64,000 bases of DNA from Ohtaekwangia sp036568665 (GTDB lineage Bacteria; Bacteroidota; Bacteroidia; Cytophagales; Cyclobacteriaceae), in the NCBI RefSeq assembly GCF_036568665.1, contig NZ_DATCSD010000081.1, positions 10,250 to 74,249 on the forward strand, written 5' to 3'. Both the position numbers and the translations under genes were made by a program. The notes beneath the pieces were generated by a model. That model worked only from the letters and a program-made list of their open reading frames with translations, made no database searches and had not been told where the DNA came from. Shown one piece after another: positions 1-9,703 of the stretch (position 1 is the stretch's first letter; every line of letters starts with the position of its first letter).

Positions 1-1024
1 CCTGCAATATCTTTTCCACCACTATATATACTTTTTCGCCTGCCAGATTCCGCAGGCGCTCCAGGTATTGTGTGGGATCATACAACCCATCGATGTGATC
101 GACACGAAGCCCCTGAAATATACCATCATCAATCAGTGTTTTTATCAACCGGTGATATTGCTCAAAAACACGTTCGTGCTGCATGTTCACACCAATCAGG
201 TGTGTAATGGTAAAGAACCTCCGGAAATTTATTTTCTCATCTGATTTCTGCCAGGCATCGAGTTTATAGTTTTGCTCCGCAAGGATAGTGCGCAGTTGTT
301 CGGTGTGTTCATTTATAGTGGTAATGCGCTTATCGATATAGGTGCGCACATCCGTGTTGTTCATCAAAGCATCTACCTGCAGCAGCAGTTCGTGCCAGCG
401 CAACGTATAAGCCAGTGCATCATCAATCTGGTGTAATGCTGCGATCTGTTCTACCAGTAAACGGATCGCTTCCGGTGCATACTCGGCAGAAAGCAACGTA
501 GCATACGAGCGCGGATGCAGCGGATACGTGCTGTCGTAATACCGAAACACCAGTCGCTGCCCTATATATTCCACTTGCAGTTCCTGGTTGAACAACACAT
601 CATCCAGCGGATTACCCAGAAACGGAAGGATCAGTCTTCCCTGAAAAAATTCACTCGTCCACGCCAGATCAAAGAACGAAGCATATACCGAATACCGGCC
701 TTTTTCCAATACATCCATCAACCATATATTGTTGGGATGAACTGCCATATGATTGGGCACTATATCCTGTATCCATTGTATACCGGCCTGCCGGAGTCGC
801 CTGCTGATAGTACGCAGCTGTTCTTCGGTTCCGATCTCCGGATTGATGCGCAGCGGATTAACGATATCGTATCCGTGCGTGCTGCCCGGCACTGCTTCAA
901 ATACAGGAGACGCATATATAGTGCCTATACCCAGTTTCTCCAGGTACGGAATGATATTCTCAAAATCGCTAAACGTAAATTGCTGATGAAACTGTATGCG
1001 ATATGTTGACACCGGGTTAACCAT
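1..1024 (-). CDS. treY: Maltooligosyl trehalose synthase TreY (3' end outside the window)
   Basis: About 341 N-terminal residues are visible; the rest lies beyond the left edge. TreY isomerises the reducing-end alpha-1,4 bond of maltodextrin to alpha-1,1, giving maltooligosyl trehalose in the cytoplasm. The start reads MVNPVSTYRIQFH, close to the typical TreY N-terminus. GH13 region I is seen as DIVPNHMAVH and region II as GLRVDHIDGL, whose Asp is the expected nucleophile. The ATG at 1022-1024 overlaps the treZ stop by a few bases, and a GTG at 1010-1012 is an alternative start. It is the last visible gene of the operon treX-treZ-treY, which supports the assignment. TreY is usually well over 700 residues, so more than half is missing here. 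Confidence 0.93.
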   Translation of the reverse strand, partial: MVNPVSTYRIQFHQQFTFSDFENIIPYLEKLGIGTIYASPVFEAVPGSTHGYDIVNPLRINPEIGTEEQLRTISRRLRQAGIQWIQDIVPNHMAVHPNNIWLMDVLEKGRYSVYASFFDLAWTSEFFQGRLILPFLGNPLDDVLFNQELQVEYIGQRLVFRYYDSTYPLHPRSYATLLSAEYAPEAIRLLVEQIAALHQIDDALAYTLRWHELLLQVDALMNNTDVRTYIDKRITTINEHTEQLRTILAEQNYKLDAWQKSDEKINFRRFFTITHLIGVNMQHERVFEQYHRLIKTLIDDGIFQGLRVDHIDGLYDPTQYLERLRNLAGEKVYIVVEKILQ

Positions 1025-2864
1025 AGGTGGACGTGTAAAGAACAATGGAACGTGGTGGCAGTGTAATAACGGATGGCTCCCATAACGAATCGGGAGATGC
1101 CGAAGGACCTAAATATACCGGATCAGCAGAGTCGAGTATCTTTTGCCAACGGTAACCCCAGTCGATGGTAAAGGGTTGCAATATATCGGAGAAGTTCATG
1201 AGGCAGCGAACGTGATGTTCGTGATGCCACCGGTGAAGCTGCAAGGTATTGTTTGCTTCATCGCATTGTACTTCCAGTTGTTTTCGGTTGAGATAGCGCA
1301 GGGCCGGTTGTTCTTTACGCAAGGCGATAAGTCGCTTATAGAATGAGAGCAATACTGCATGTGTATCCTGCTCGATAAGATCCCATTGAAGTTTTGATTG
1401 CAGGAATGTTATTTCCGACTGCGGGTCAGGCGCTTCGCCTGCTATATGAAAGGACGCAAACTCTTCTTTGCGACCGTTGCGTATAGCATGTACCAGTTCT
1501 TCATCGCTATGACTAACAAAGTACAGGAATGGGTTGGTTTCGCCATACTCCTCGCCCATAAACAGTAAAGGTAAATACGGACTCACCAACGTAGCACCGG
1601 CCATTAACTTCACGGTTTCAAAATCGGTGAGTTGAAAAGTGCGTTCACCCATCATGCGGTTACCTACCTGGTCGTGATTCTGTGAGAATACAACGAACTG
1701 ATGTCCGGGGTTTTCATCCACGCGGCTGCCAAATGTTTTCTGCCGATGGGGTGAATATATACCGGTATATATATAGGCATCGCGATAGGTTTTTGCCAGG
1801 TGGCTTATGCCTTCAAAGTCGGTATAATAACCGGTGCGCTCCTGTCCGGTGCACACTCGCAGCGCATGGTGAAATTCATCGTTCCATTGGGCATCCATAC
1901 CATAGCCTCCATTCTCATACGGAGTAATAAACCGATTGTCGTTGAGATCCACTTCGGTTATGAGGTGGTGCATACTCCACGATTCATGTATATATTGATC
2001 TACATGCTGTCGCATTTCGCGCAGTATATGAACCGGGCCAAAATCTTTAATCGCATGCGCGGCATCGATACGAAGGGCATCAATATGAAAATCCCTGAAC
2101 CACATTAACGCATTCTCTATAAAATAATGCCGCACGCCATCGCTCCAGGCATCATCAAAATTGATGGCGTTTCCCCAGGGGGTTTTATACTTGTCGGTAA
2201 AATAGGGAGCAAATTGCCGGATATAGTTTCCTTCCGGCCCGAGGTGATTATATACTACATCGAGCACTACGGCCAGGCCATGCGTGTGGCAAACATCTAC
2301 CAGGTATTGCAGGTTTTGCGCTCCGCCATAGGAGTGCTGCACAGCAAATGGAAACACACCATCGTATCCCCAGTTACGATCGCCCGGGAACTGCGCCACC
2401 GGCATGATCTCTATCGCTGTTATACCCAACGAGAGCAGATACGGAATTTTTGTTTCAATAGCGCGAAATGTACCCTTATCAGTAAAGACGCCTGTATGAA
2501 GTTCATAAAATATATACTCATCCAGTGCTATATTTTTCCATAGCTTGTCCGTCCACGAAAAGTGTTGCAGATCTATAGCCTGCGAAGGGCCGTGCACACC
2601 TCCGGGTTGTGAGAGCGATGCCGGATCTGGAAATTCTTTGGTATCATCCAGTATAAAACTATATAGATCCTTAGGTCGGAGCTGCCGGGTTATACCATAC
2701 CAGTAACCGTACTCCTGCTGTTGCAAGCGCAAAAGTTTATTGTTATCGAGTGTGCGCAGACAAACTTTTTTTGCAAGCGGTGCCCACACAAGTATTTCGG
2801 CTTCACCTGCGGCGTTGAAATTTACGCCTATCGATCGCCTGCTATGGTCAGGTGTTTTTATCAT
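1017..2864 (-). CDS. treZ: Malto-oligosyltrehalose trehalohydrolase TreZ
   Basis: 615 residues. TreZ releases free trehalose from maltooligosyl trehalose made by TreY. An N-terminal beta-sandwich (about 10-95) precedes the GH13 barrel. Region I is DVVYNH (202-207), region II has the nucleophile Asp267 in ALRIDAAH, region III has Glu304 in LITEVDLND, and region IV is FSQNHDQVGNR. The Glu followed by VD in region III and the HDQVGNR motif are typical of TreZ. The start overlaps the end of treX by 17 nt and the stop overlaps treY, so translation is probably coupled. Length and all catalytic residues are normal. Confidence 0.95.
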   Translation of the reverse strand: MIKTPDHSRRSIGVNFNAAGEAEILVWAPLAKKVCLRTLDNNKLLRLQQQEYGYWYGITRQLRPKDLYSFILDDTKEFPDPASLSQPGGVHGPSQAIDLQHFSWTDKLWKNIALDEYIFYELHTGVFTDKGTFRAIETKIPYLLSLGITAIEIMPVAQFPGDRNWGYDGVFPFAVQHSYGGAQNLQYLVDVCHTHGLAVVLDVVYNHLGPEGNYIRQFAPYFTDKYKTPWGNAINFDDAWSDGVRHYFIENALMWFRDFHIDALRIDAAHAIKDFGPVHILREMRQHVDQYIHESWSMHHLITEVDLNDNRFITPYENGGYGMDAQWNDEFHHALRVCTGQERTGYYTDFEGISHLAKTYRDAYIYTGIYSPHRQKTFGSRVDENPGHQFVVFSQNHDQVGNRMMGERTFQLTDFETVKLMAGATLVSPYLPLLFMGEEYGETNPFLYFVSHSDEELVHAIRNGRKEEFASFHIAGEAPDPQSEITFLQSKLQWDLIEQDTHAVLLSFYKRLIALRKEQPALRYLNRKQLEVQCDEANNTLQLHRWHHEHHVRCLMNFSDILQPFTIDWGYRWQKILDSADPVYLGPSASPDSLWEPSVITLPPRSIVLYTSTYG

Positions 2865-5028
2865 AGATAATGGGGTGTTGCAGCAGGAGGATTGAACGTC
2901 CTTCTACCGATATACTACTGCCAGCTTCATATACTTTGCCTTCGCCTACTACACCTTTCGCGGTGTTCAGTAATTCGATCCATTGCCTGCCATATTTTGC
3001 CGGAGGTAATTTATACTTCAGTACTTCGTGATGCGCATTAAAGATCAGGAAGAAGCTATCGTCTATAAGCTGTTCTCCTTTCGGCCCCGGTGTATGTATA
3101 CCCCGGCCATTGAGGAATACACTCAGCGACTTGGCAAAATCGTGCGTCCAATGTTCTTCATTCATTTCTATCCCATCGGGCAGAAACCAGGCTATATCTT
3201 CGAGCCCAATACCTTTAATGGGTAATCCCTGGAACCAACGTCTGCGACAGAACACCGGATGATTTTTTCGCAGGGCAATCAGTTGTCGCGTAAACTCCAG
3301 CAGTTCATAATCGGCCTCTTTCCAGTTGATCCATGATATATCATTATCCTGGCAATATGCATTGTTATTACCTCGTTGTGTGCGACTGAGTTCATCGCCT
3401 GCCAGCAACATCGGCACTCCTTGCGACAGGAATAATGTAGTGAGTAAATTTCGTTGCTGTCGCTTGCGTAAAGCAATCACCAAAGTGTCTTGTGAAGGAC
3501 CTTCCTCTCCACAGTTCCACGAACGATTATGATTCTCGCCATCGTTGTTGTCTTCACCATTTGCTTCGTTATGCTTTTCGTTATACGATACCAGGTCGTT
3601 TAACGTAAAGCCATCATGCGCAGTAATAAAATTTATACTGGCTGTAGGACTGCGATAATCACCTTCATATAAATCTGAGCTTCCTGTAAACCGCTGGGCA
3701 AATTCACCCAGCATACTATCAGCACCCCGCCAGAAGTCGCGCATGCAGTCTCTGTATTTACCATTCCACTCCGCCCAGTCAGACGGAAACTTACCCACCT
3801 GGTAACCTCCTTCCCCTATATCCCACGGTTCGGCTATCAGTTTTACCTGCGATATAACAGGATCCTGGTGTATAATATCAAAGAAGGCACTCAGCTTATT
3901 TACCTCGTGCAACTCCCGGGCCAGTGCAGAAGCAAGGTCAAAACGAAAACCATCTACATGCATCTCCAGTATCCAGTATCGTAAGCTGTCCATCATCAGG
4001 CGCAATACATTCGGCAGATTGGCATTGAGTGTATTGCCCGTGCCGGTATAATCCATATAGAAACGTTTGTCTTCCGCTACCAGGCGATAGTAACTTTCGT
4101 TATCAACTCCGCGGAAACAAAGTGTAGGTCCCATGTGATTACCCTCTGCTGTATGATTATATACTACATCGAGTATCACCTCTATATTTGCCTTGTGCAG
4201 TTCCTTCACCATGTTCTTAAATTCCTTTACCTGGTCGCCCTGCACACCACTGCCGGAGTAACGCACTTCGGGCGCAAAGAAGCCGATCGTGTTATAGCCC
4301 CAGTAATTGGTGAGGCCTTTCTCCACTAAATGCCGATCAGCAATAAAGTGATGCACCGGCATAAGCTCGATAGAAGTAACACCTAATTTTTCCAGATACT
4401 CGATCGTTACAGGATGTGCGAGTGCTGCATACGTGCCACGTATAGCCTCGGGTATATCCGGATGCCGCATGGTAAAACCACGCACGTGCATTTCGTAAAT
4501 GATGGATTGGTGATAGGGTATCCTGGGAGGTTTATCATCTCCCCAATCAAACTTCGGATCAATCACAACGCACTTCGGTAAATACGAAGCACTATCAAGT
4601 TCGCTATAGCTGAGGTCTTCTTCTTTGTGCCCAACTTCATAGCCGAAGAGGGAATCACTCCATTCAATTTTACCGGCTATCGCCTTGGCATACGGATCGA
4701 GCAACAACTTGGACGGATTGAACCGCTGGCCATTTTTCGGATCGTATGTACCGCTCACCCGGTAGCCATAGAGTTGTCCTGGCTTCAGGCCAGGTATATA
4801 TATATGCCATACCTGGTGCGATCGCTCTGCCATCTTGATCCGCGCAGACTCCGCTTCGTCTTTCGGAGTTTTGAATAAACATAAGTCTACACCGGTAGCC
4901 TTGTCGGCATAGACTGCAAAATTTACTCCGTTGCCATCCCATGTCGCACCCAGCGGATAGGGATTTCCCGGATAGGTTTTTACTTTGGGTATAGGTATGG
5001 TTTCTACATCGGGTTGTCTAATGCTCAT
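2848..5028 (-). CDS. treX: Glycogen debranching enzyme (TreX/GlgX-type isoamylase)
   Basis: 726 residues. It hydrolyses alpha-1,6 branches of glycogen, supplying linear maltodextrin to TreY and TreZ. A CBM48-like N-terminal module (about 20-150) is followed by a GH13 catalytic barrel: region I DVVYNHTAEGN (about 287-297), region II DGFRFDLASA with Asp364 as nucleophile, region III LIAEPWDIG with Glu400, and region IV FITAHDGFTL. The motifs DGFRFDLA and AEPWDIG mark the GlgX/TreX group and not branching enzyme. The gene overlaps the GH57 gene upstream by 11 nt and treZ downstream by 17 nt. The name treX is chosen for the operon context; glgX would be equally fair. Confidence 0.93.
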   Translation of the reverse strand: MSIRQPDVETIPIPKVKTYPGNPYPLGATWDGNGVNFAVYADKATGVDLCLFKTPKDEAESARIKMAERSHQVWHIYIPGLKPGQLYGYRVSGTYDPKNGQRFNPSKLLLDPYAKAIAGKIEWSDSLFGYEVGHKEEDLSYSELDSASYLPKCVVIDPKFDWGDDKPPRIPYHQSIIYEMHVRGFTMRHPDIPEAIRGTYAALAHPVTIEYLEKLGVTSIELMPVHHFIADRHLVEKGLTNYWGYNTIGFFAPEVRYSGSGVQGDQVKEFKNMVKELHKANIEVILDVVYNHTAEGNHMGPTLCFRGVDNESYYRLVAEDKRFYMDYTGTGNTLNANLPNVLRLMMDSLRYWILEMHVDGFRFDLASALARELHEVNKLSAFFDIIHQDPVISQVKLIAEPWDIGEGGYQVGKFPSDWAEWNGKYRDCMRDFWRGADSMLGEFAQRFTGSSDLYEGDYRSPTASINFITAHDGFTLNDLVSYNEKHNEANGEDNNDGENHNRSWNCGEEGPSQDTLVIALRKRQQRNLLTTLFLSQGVPMLLAGDELSRTQRGNNNAYCQDNDISWINWKEADYELLEFTRQLIALRKNHPVFCRRRWFQGLPIKGIGLEDIAWFLPDGIEMNEEHWTHDFAKSLSVFLNGRGIHTPGPKGEQLIDDSFFLIFNAHHEVLKYKLPPAKYGRQWIELLNTAKGVVGEGKVYEAGSSISVEGRSILLLQHPIIYDKNT

Positions 5029-6319
5029 AAGTGTTTTCCAAATTCATAGCCCAGGTGGGAACGTGCAAGTCTCTTCGCTCTGCTTCTGACTGTATCGCAC
5101 CGGCTTTTTTATTGCTTACCGGGTGGCGTTCATGCTTGCTTACCTGGTAAGCAAAATCATTCAGCACATTCATATAGTTCATGAATGCTTCATACGGAGA
5201 GGGATACGGACTGAAGTATGCATGTACATTCCCATCATCATTCTTTTTCGTTGACATATAGTAAAAATGATCGCTCGTCTGCAGCCAGCGCCAGCGCTCC
5301 AGCAGTTCCGGATCATCGAGTTCTTTTATATCCTGCTCCATCTTTACCAATGTATCAAAGGCATCGCGTTGCATATCGTTACCCAGCCATGCCGTTAGAT
5401 CGCGCTCCTGGTCGGCCCATGATATATAGTAAGGCACAGACAATACATCGTGTGGTTTTACCTGTTGTATAACTTCAGAGGGTGTCGCCATCCGAAAGCG
5501 TTTTTGCTTCGCTATATTTTTCAACAGCGATTCCAGAAATTTCAGAATGCCGGTGTTGCGCTTCTGATGTTCACCAAACGTTTCATAGTCCATGGCCAGC
5601 ACTACCAGATTCTCGCGTGCCGGTATACCATTCAGCCACGTCATATACTTCTCTACGGTAAGTCGCTGGTTCTGTTGATTGAAGCGAAAAGCTATATCAT
5701 CGCTGAGATGATAGTTGCGTAAAAATATCTTGAGTCCCTGCTGGTCGGGATGCTGGTATAAATGATGCGGGCTGCGATGCTGCAATACGCGTTCTATACC
5801 ATCGGTAAATATACCGTTGAATCCGAGTGCTTCCACGCGCTTGCCTATATCATCGCTATAGATCAATTCTGTATTGCGAAAAACAGCAGGCCGCACACCA
5901 AAGTGTTCATGAAGCTTGGCCGCATGATCGAGCACCTGCATTTCAAATTCATCGCCCGGCATAATGCATGCAAGCGAATGATGATCGGTCTCCGATAAAA
6001 ATTCAACGGACCCGGTAGACGCCAGGTCGCGAAAACTGTCGAGCACTTCCGGAGTATATTCCCGAAACTGATCGATGCATACACCGGATATGGAAAACGT
6101 AATTTTGATCTGTGGATATTCGCGAACAAGTTTCAGCAGCAATGCATTGGTGGGTAAATAACATTCCTGCGCGATGCGTTCGGTGATGAGTTTGTTTTGC
6201 CGGTTATCAAAATACTCGGCACTTGATCCGATATCAAAAAAACGAAACGGGCGTAATCGTCTTGGCTGATGTACCTGGAAATACAAAACCAGGTGTTGGG
6301 TTGATTCAATTAAGTTCAT
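5018..6319 (-). CDS. GH57 family alpha-amylase-like glycoside hydrolase
   Basis: 433 residues. GH57 enzymes act on alpha-glucans by a retaining mechanism. The family's opening motif is seen as VHQP (16-19). The expected catalytic nucleophile is Glu151 in FRNTELIYSDD, and the proton donor is Asp244 in AMDYETFGEH. No signal peptide is seen, so it should be cytoplasmic. It lies between a glycogen-synthase-like gene and the debranching enzyme, overlapping both by 11-14 nt; similar gene groupings are known in other Bacteroidota glycogen loci. Whether it hydrolyses glycogen or maltodextrin, or transfers glucan chains as some GH57 members do, cannot be told from the sequence. Confidence 0.88.
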   Translation of the reverse strand: MNLIESTQHLVLYFQVHQPRRLRPFRFFDIGSSAEYFDNRQNKLITERIAQECYLPTNALLLKLVREYPQIKITFSISGVCIDQFREYTPEVLDSFRDLASTGSVEFLSETDHHSLACIMPGDEFEMQVLDHAAKLHEHFGVRPAVFRNTELIYSDDIGKRVEALGFNGIFTDGIERVLQHRSPHHLYQHPDQQGLKIFLRNYHLSDDIAFRFNQQNQRLTVEKYMTWLNGIPARENLVVLAMDYETFGEHQKRNTGILKFLESLLKNIAKQKRFRMATPSEVIQQVKPHDVLSVPYYISWADQERDLTAWLGNDMQRDAFDTLVKMEQDIKELDDPELLERWRWLQTSDHFYYMSTKKNDDGNVHAYFSPYPSPYEAFMNYMNVLNDFAYQVSKHERHPVSNKKAGAIQSEAERRDLHVPTWAMNLENTYEH

Positions 6320-7652
6320 GATATATCGTTTTAATTTTCTTGGCTGCTTTTTCCCACGTCATGTCTTTGATCTCGTTGAAGCTGTTCTTCTTCAAGGTAT
6401 AGGATAAACTTTCATACGCTAACAAATTGCAGATCGCATCTGCGAGTGCATCGATGTTCCAAAAGTCAACTTTAATAGCATGCGGCATCACTTCAGCAAC
6501 GCCCGACTGATTGGATACAATAACCGGTACGCCCGCCTGTATGGCCTCCAAGGGTGTTATACCAAACGGTTCTGATACCGATGGCATCACATATACATTC
6601 GACACAGCCCAAACTTTATCAACACTTTCACCTCGAAGGAAACCGGTAAAATGAAATTTTGATGAAAGTCTTAACTGTGCCACTCGTTCAACAACCTGCG
6701 GAAAAAGGTCCCCGGACCCGGCCATAACAAAATGTACATCCGGAAATTTTTCCAGGACTTTTCGCGCAGCTTCTATAAAATAAAACGGACCTTTTTGATA
6801 AGTAAGTCGTCCGAGAAATGTTACCACCTTTACATCGCGAAGCGGCTCATAGGCCGACAGTGCTTCATACCGTTCGCGTGGTGTTATACCATTATGTGTA
6901 ACATCTACCTTAGCCGCTTTTACATCGTAACGCGACATCAGTATTTTCTTCGTCCAGTTACTTACGGCTACAATACGATCGGCTTTATCTATACCTTCTT
7001 TCTCGATAGCATATACCTCCTGATCAACGCGCTCACCGGAGCGATCGAACTCGGTAGAGTGTACATGCACAATGAGCGGTTTGCCACTTACTTCGCTCGC
7101 TGCTATACCTGCCGGAAACGTCATCCAGTCGTGTGCATGGATCACATCAAAACTATATTTCTCTGCCAGCACCGCTGCAACCTCTGCCAGTTGTTTAGTC
7201 TCCTGCATAAGATCCGGTCCATATACTCCCGAAAATGTATGTGTAAACGAATCTATGATCTCTACTTCTTCTTCCACTTCGGTTATCACGGGATCAAGTT
7301 GATAGCTCCAGCTTTCCATTGCTACTACCGGAGTCTGATAGCGCACCGAACGATAGGGTGACAGATGCGACTCTACTTCTATGGTCGTAATATGTATGCG
7401 TTCTCCGTATAGTGTTTCACCTGCTTCTTCTTTCGTGATCTTTACCATGCACTGCCGCCTAGTTTCGATCGGCACTTTTCCAGCATCGATAAAATTTACA
7501 GTGGGTACATTTTCATTGCCATATAGCTTTGGTACAACAAACAAAATATCCACACCTTCTTTACTCAATGATTTGGTCAGTCCATAGCAAGCGGTTCCAA
7601 GTCCACCGGATATGTGCGGAGGAAATTCCCAACCAAACATTAATACTCTCAT
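6306..7652 (-). CDS. Glycogen synthase-like glycosyltransferase (GT-B fold)
   Basis: 448 residues from the chosen ATG at 7650-7652, which has an AGGAG-type site about 10 nt upstream; the longer reading frame to 7688 opens only with TTG. The N-terminal GGLGTACYGL loop is the donor-side motif of glycogen and starch synthases. FLGRLTYQKG (about 280-288) and EPFGITPLE, the EX7E motif (Glu361 and Glu369), mark the C-terminal nucleotide-sugar domain. It probably elongates alpha-1,4-glucan from ADP- or UDP-glucose in the cytoplasm. It is first in the five-gene operon and overlaps the GH57 gene by 14 nt. The sequence between the two domains is longer than in classical GT4 enzymes, so GT5-like is the better guess. 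Confidence 0.85.
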   Translation of the reverse strand: MRVLMFGWEFPPHISGGLGTACYGLTKSLSKEGVDILFVVPKLYGNENVPTVNFIDAGKVPIETRRQCMVKITKEEAGETLYGERIHITTIEVESHLSPYRSVRYQTPVVAMESWSYQLDPVITEVEEEVEIIDSFTHTFSGVYGPDLMQETKQLAEVAAVLAEKYSFDVIHAHDWMTFPAGIAASEVSGKPLIVHVHSTEFDRSGERVDQEVYAIEKEGIDKADRIVAVSNWTKKILMSRYDVKAAKVDVTHNGITPRERYEALSAYEPLRDVKVVTFLGRLTYQKGPFYFIEAARKVLEKFPDVHFVMAGSGDLFPQVVERVAQLRLSSKFHFTGFLRGESVDKVWAVSNVYVMPSVSEPFGITPLEAIQAGVPVIVSNQSGVAEVMPHAIKVDFWNIDALADAICNLLAYESLSYTLKKNSFNEIKDMTWEKAAKKIKTIYHELN

Positions 7653-7838
7653 AGCAGCCTTCTCCTCATAGTTTGTGTGTCCAGACAATTACTCAATTAC
7701 CAAAAAATCGCAGCGCTATTAATTTCTTTAATTTTTATGCCAAGCGATAGCAAGTGCTCAATTTTATTTTCACGTTACAACGCCTGACCTATATATATTC
7801 AAATCTTTATACTTTCTTCATACTGCGATAACGATGTT

Positions 7839-7857
7839 TATACATGAAAGATGTATA
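7839..7857. promoter_or_regulatory. Inverted repeat in the trehalose operon leader
   Basis: TATACAT, a 5-nt spacer GAAAG, then ATGTATA: a perfect 7-bp inverted repeat about 190 nt upstream of the glycosyltransferase start and about 40 nt past the surE stop. It could be an operator for the glucan/trehalose operon, or a weak hairpin after surE. No U-tract follows, so a terminator is unlikely. The rest of 7653-7897 is A/T-rich with no other clear signal. Confidence 0.35.
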
Positions 7858-7897
7858 ACTACAGGAGTATAGGAAGTGAGTCTGCTTAAAAAAATCT

Positions 7898-8632
7898 TTA
7901 TGCTGTGGGAGTCTTCTGCAATACCTTCATCAATTCTGTTTCGTTGGTCAGATCAAGACGCAACGGTGTAATGGAAACCAGGCCATTATCTATAGCCCAA
8001 CGATCAGTACCTTCTTCGGCAGCTTCGAGTGGCACAACGGTAAACCAGTAATGCTTGCGTCCCATCGGATCAGTGCCAGGTACAATCTTTCCATCGTATT
8101 GCTGCACGGCTTGTCGCGTCCATTTTATACCTACAGGATGTGGTGGAAAATTTACATTCACTAAAGAGAGATCAGGATTCTCCAGTAATAACGCTAATGT
8201 TTTTTCTACGTAGGGTGCTAATGCATCGAAGTCGGGTTCTGCTTTACCGGCCGGCGTACTCAGTGCTATACCTTTCATACCTAATAACACGGCTTGCTTC
8301 GCTCCTGCCAGCGTACCGGAATGCCACATGGAGTTACCGAGGTTGGAGCCCATATTTATACCTGACAGCACTACGTCTATATGCGACAAGTGTGAGCCGA
8401 GTGCCACGCAATCGGCCGGTGTACCATTGACACGATAGGCTTCTATATTTCCAAAATTAACGGGCGACTTTTTATAGAACAGCGGACGCGATGCTGTAAT
8501 AGCATGGCCCATGGACGACTGCTCCACATCGGGCGCTACTACGCGAACTTCTCCGAAGCGCGCTGCTATTTTAGCCAGGCTTGCTATACCCGGACTATAA
8601 ATGCCATCATCGTTGGTGATCAGTATTTTCAT
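7898..8632 (-). CDS. surE: 5'/3'-nucleotidase SurE
   Basis: 244 residues. SurE is a divalent-metal-dependent phosphatase of nucleoside monophosphates. The start at 8630-8632 is set by MKILITNDDGIYSPGI and by a strong AGGAGGAGG just upstream, unusual in this window; the frame extends further upstream without homology. The metal-binding Asp8-Asp9 pair (TNDDG) and the SGINMGSNLG loop are present, and the length is normal. It is divergent from the lipid kinase at 8717, with 84 nt between the starts. It is probably transcribed alone. Confidence 0.95.
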   Translation of the reverse strand: MKILITNDDGIYSPGIASLAKIAARFGEVRVVAPDVEQSSMGHAITASRPLFYKKSPVNFGNIEAYRVNGTPADCVALGSHLSHIDVVLSGINMGSNLGNSMWHSGTLAGAKQAVLLGMKGIALSTPAGKAEPDFDALAPYVEKTLALLLENPDLSLVNVNFPPHPVGIKWTRQAVQQYDGKIVPGTDPMGRKHYWFTVVPLEAAEEGTDRWAIDNGLVSITPLRLDLTNETELMKVLQKTPTA

Positions 8633-8716
8633 GTATATCCTCCTCCTGCGACATATAATAATATTCATACCAGGCACTATAATTACTCACACAGTGACGC
8701 GAAAGATATACATACT

Positions 8717-9595
8717 ATGAAGTCTGCCAAGTTGATACACAATCCGAAAGCAGGAGAAGGCTCGGAAGTAGAACATAAAATTATTTCTTCTCTGCTAAAG
8801 GCCGGATATACCTGTAGCTATTCTTCTACAAAAGAAGAAGGATGGGAAAAATTAGAGTCAGGAGAAGAAGACTTCGTTGTTATAGCCGGAGGTGATGGTA
8901 CGGTGCGAAAAGTAGTTTTTGAATTGCTGAATAAACGGCTGCCGATTGGCCTTATACCCATGGGCACTGCGAATAATATAGCGAAAACATTGGAGTTACC
9001 GGAAGATGCTGACACAATCATTCAGGGATGGGATGCAAAAAATATAAAATCGTTTGATATAGGACGCATCTATAATCTGAAAGAAGAAAAATTTTTCATT
9101 GAAGGTTTGGGCTTTGGTGTTTTCCCCAAGCTGATGCGCGCCATGGAGAAGGAAAGTAAAAAGGAACAAGTTCCGGACAAGAAACTGCGTACAGCCCTGG
9201 AGTTGCTTCATGATATTATACTGGAGTATGAAGAACGCCCGTGCCGTATACTGATTGATGATGCTGAATATACCGGCAGCTATTTGATGGCAGAAGTGAT
9301 GAACACGCGATCTATAGGGCCGAACCTGAACCTGGTGCCTTTCGCTGATCCGGGAGATGGCGAGTTTGAAGTGGTGCTGATTGCTGCTGCACAACGCGAG
9401 CAATTCGCGAATTATATACTTAGTAAAATACTGGGAAAAGAAGAGCCTGCATTTTTTAATATACTCAAGGCGAAGAAGCTCAAGATATACTGGGAAGGTG
9501 TACACCTGCATGTAGATGATGCGTATATAAAACTGGCGAAGGCCACGGAGATAAAGATTGAGTTGCAGGAAGACGCTGTACGTTTTTTGAAATAA
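8717..9595 (+). CDS. Diacylglycerol/lipid kinase family protein (YegS-like)
   Basis: 292 residues from the ATG at 8717; the open frame reaches back to 8504 but that part overlaps surE and has no family similarity. The family transfers ATP phosphate to a lipid. The nucleotide-binding motif is VIAGGDGT (GGDGT at 58-62), followed by PMGTANNIAK (81-90), the counterpart of GTxNDxA with the usual Asp replaced by Asn. The C-terminal beta-sandwich holds the loop GDGEFEVVLIA. No membrane segment is visible. Substrate is unknown; diacylglycerol, phosphatidylglycerol and sphingoid bases are all possible, the last being relevant because many Bacteroidota make sphingolipids. Confidence 0.87.
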   Translation: MKSAKLIHNPKAGEGSEVEHKIISSLLKAGYTCSYSSTKEEGWEKLESGEEDFVVIAGGDGTVRKVVFELLNKRLPIGLIPMGTANNIAKTLELPEDADTIIQGWDAKNIKSFDIGRIYNLKEEKFFIEGLGFGVFPKLMRAMEKESKKEQVPDKKLRTALELLHDIILEYEERPCRILIDDAEYTGSYLMAEVMNTRSIGPNLNLVPFADPGDGEFEVVLIAAAQREQFANYILSKILGKEEPAFFNILKAKKLKIYWEGVHLHVDDAYIKLAKATEIKIELQEDAVRFLK

Positions 9596-9703
9596 TATTT
9601 CCCGCAGATCTCACAGATTAACGCAGAACGTTTAAGCAGAAAGTTGAGAGACTAAAAGTAAAATGCCAGGTGCGCTTCGTTTTCAGCTTTACACTTTTAG
9701 CTG
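9596..9703. repeat. Interspersed intergenic repeat, copy 1 (convergent gene ends)
   Basis: Between the convergent ends of the lipid kinase and the SpoIIAA-like gene. It has the words CCCGCAGATCTCACAG, AACGCAGAACG and AAGCAGAAAGT that recur at about 11.2, 49.2, 52.8 and 55.6 kb. CTAAAAGT (9652-9659) can pair with ACTTTTAG (9693-9700), so it may also end transcription on both strands. Confidence 0.55.

Noticed and set aside
515..1009. A 164-codon plus-strand frame
   Set aside because: It is the reverse shadow of treY, whose frame shows GH13 motifs across the same stretch.
6732..7361. A 209-codon plus-strand frame
   Set aside because: It is opposite the glycosyltransferase gene, rich in Phe, Cys and His, and has no recognisable domain.
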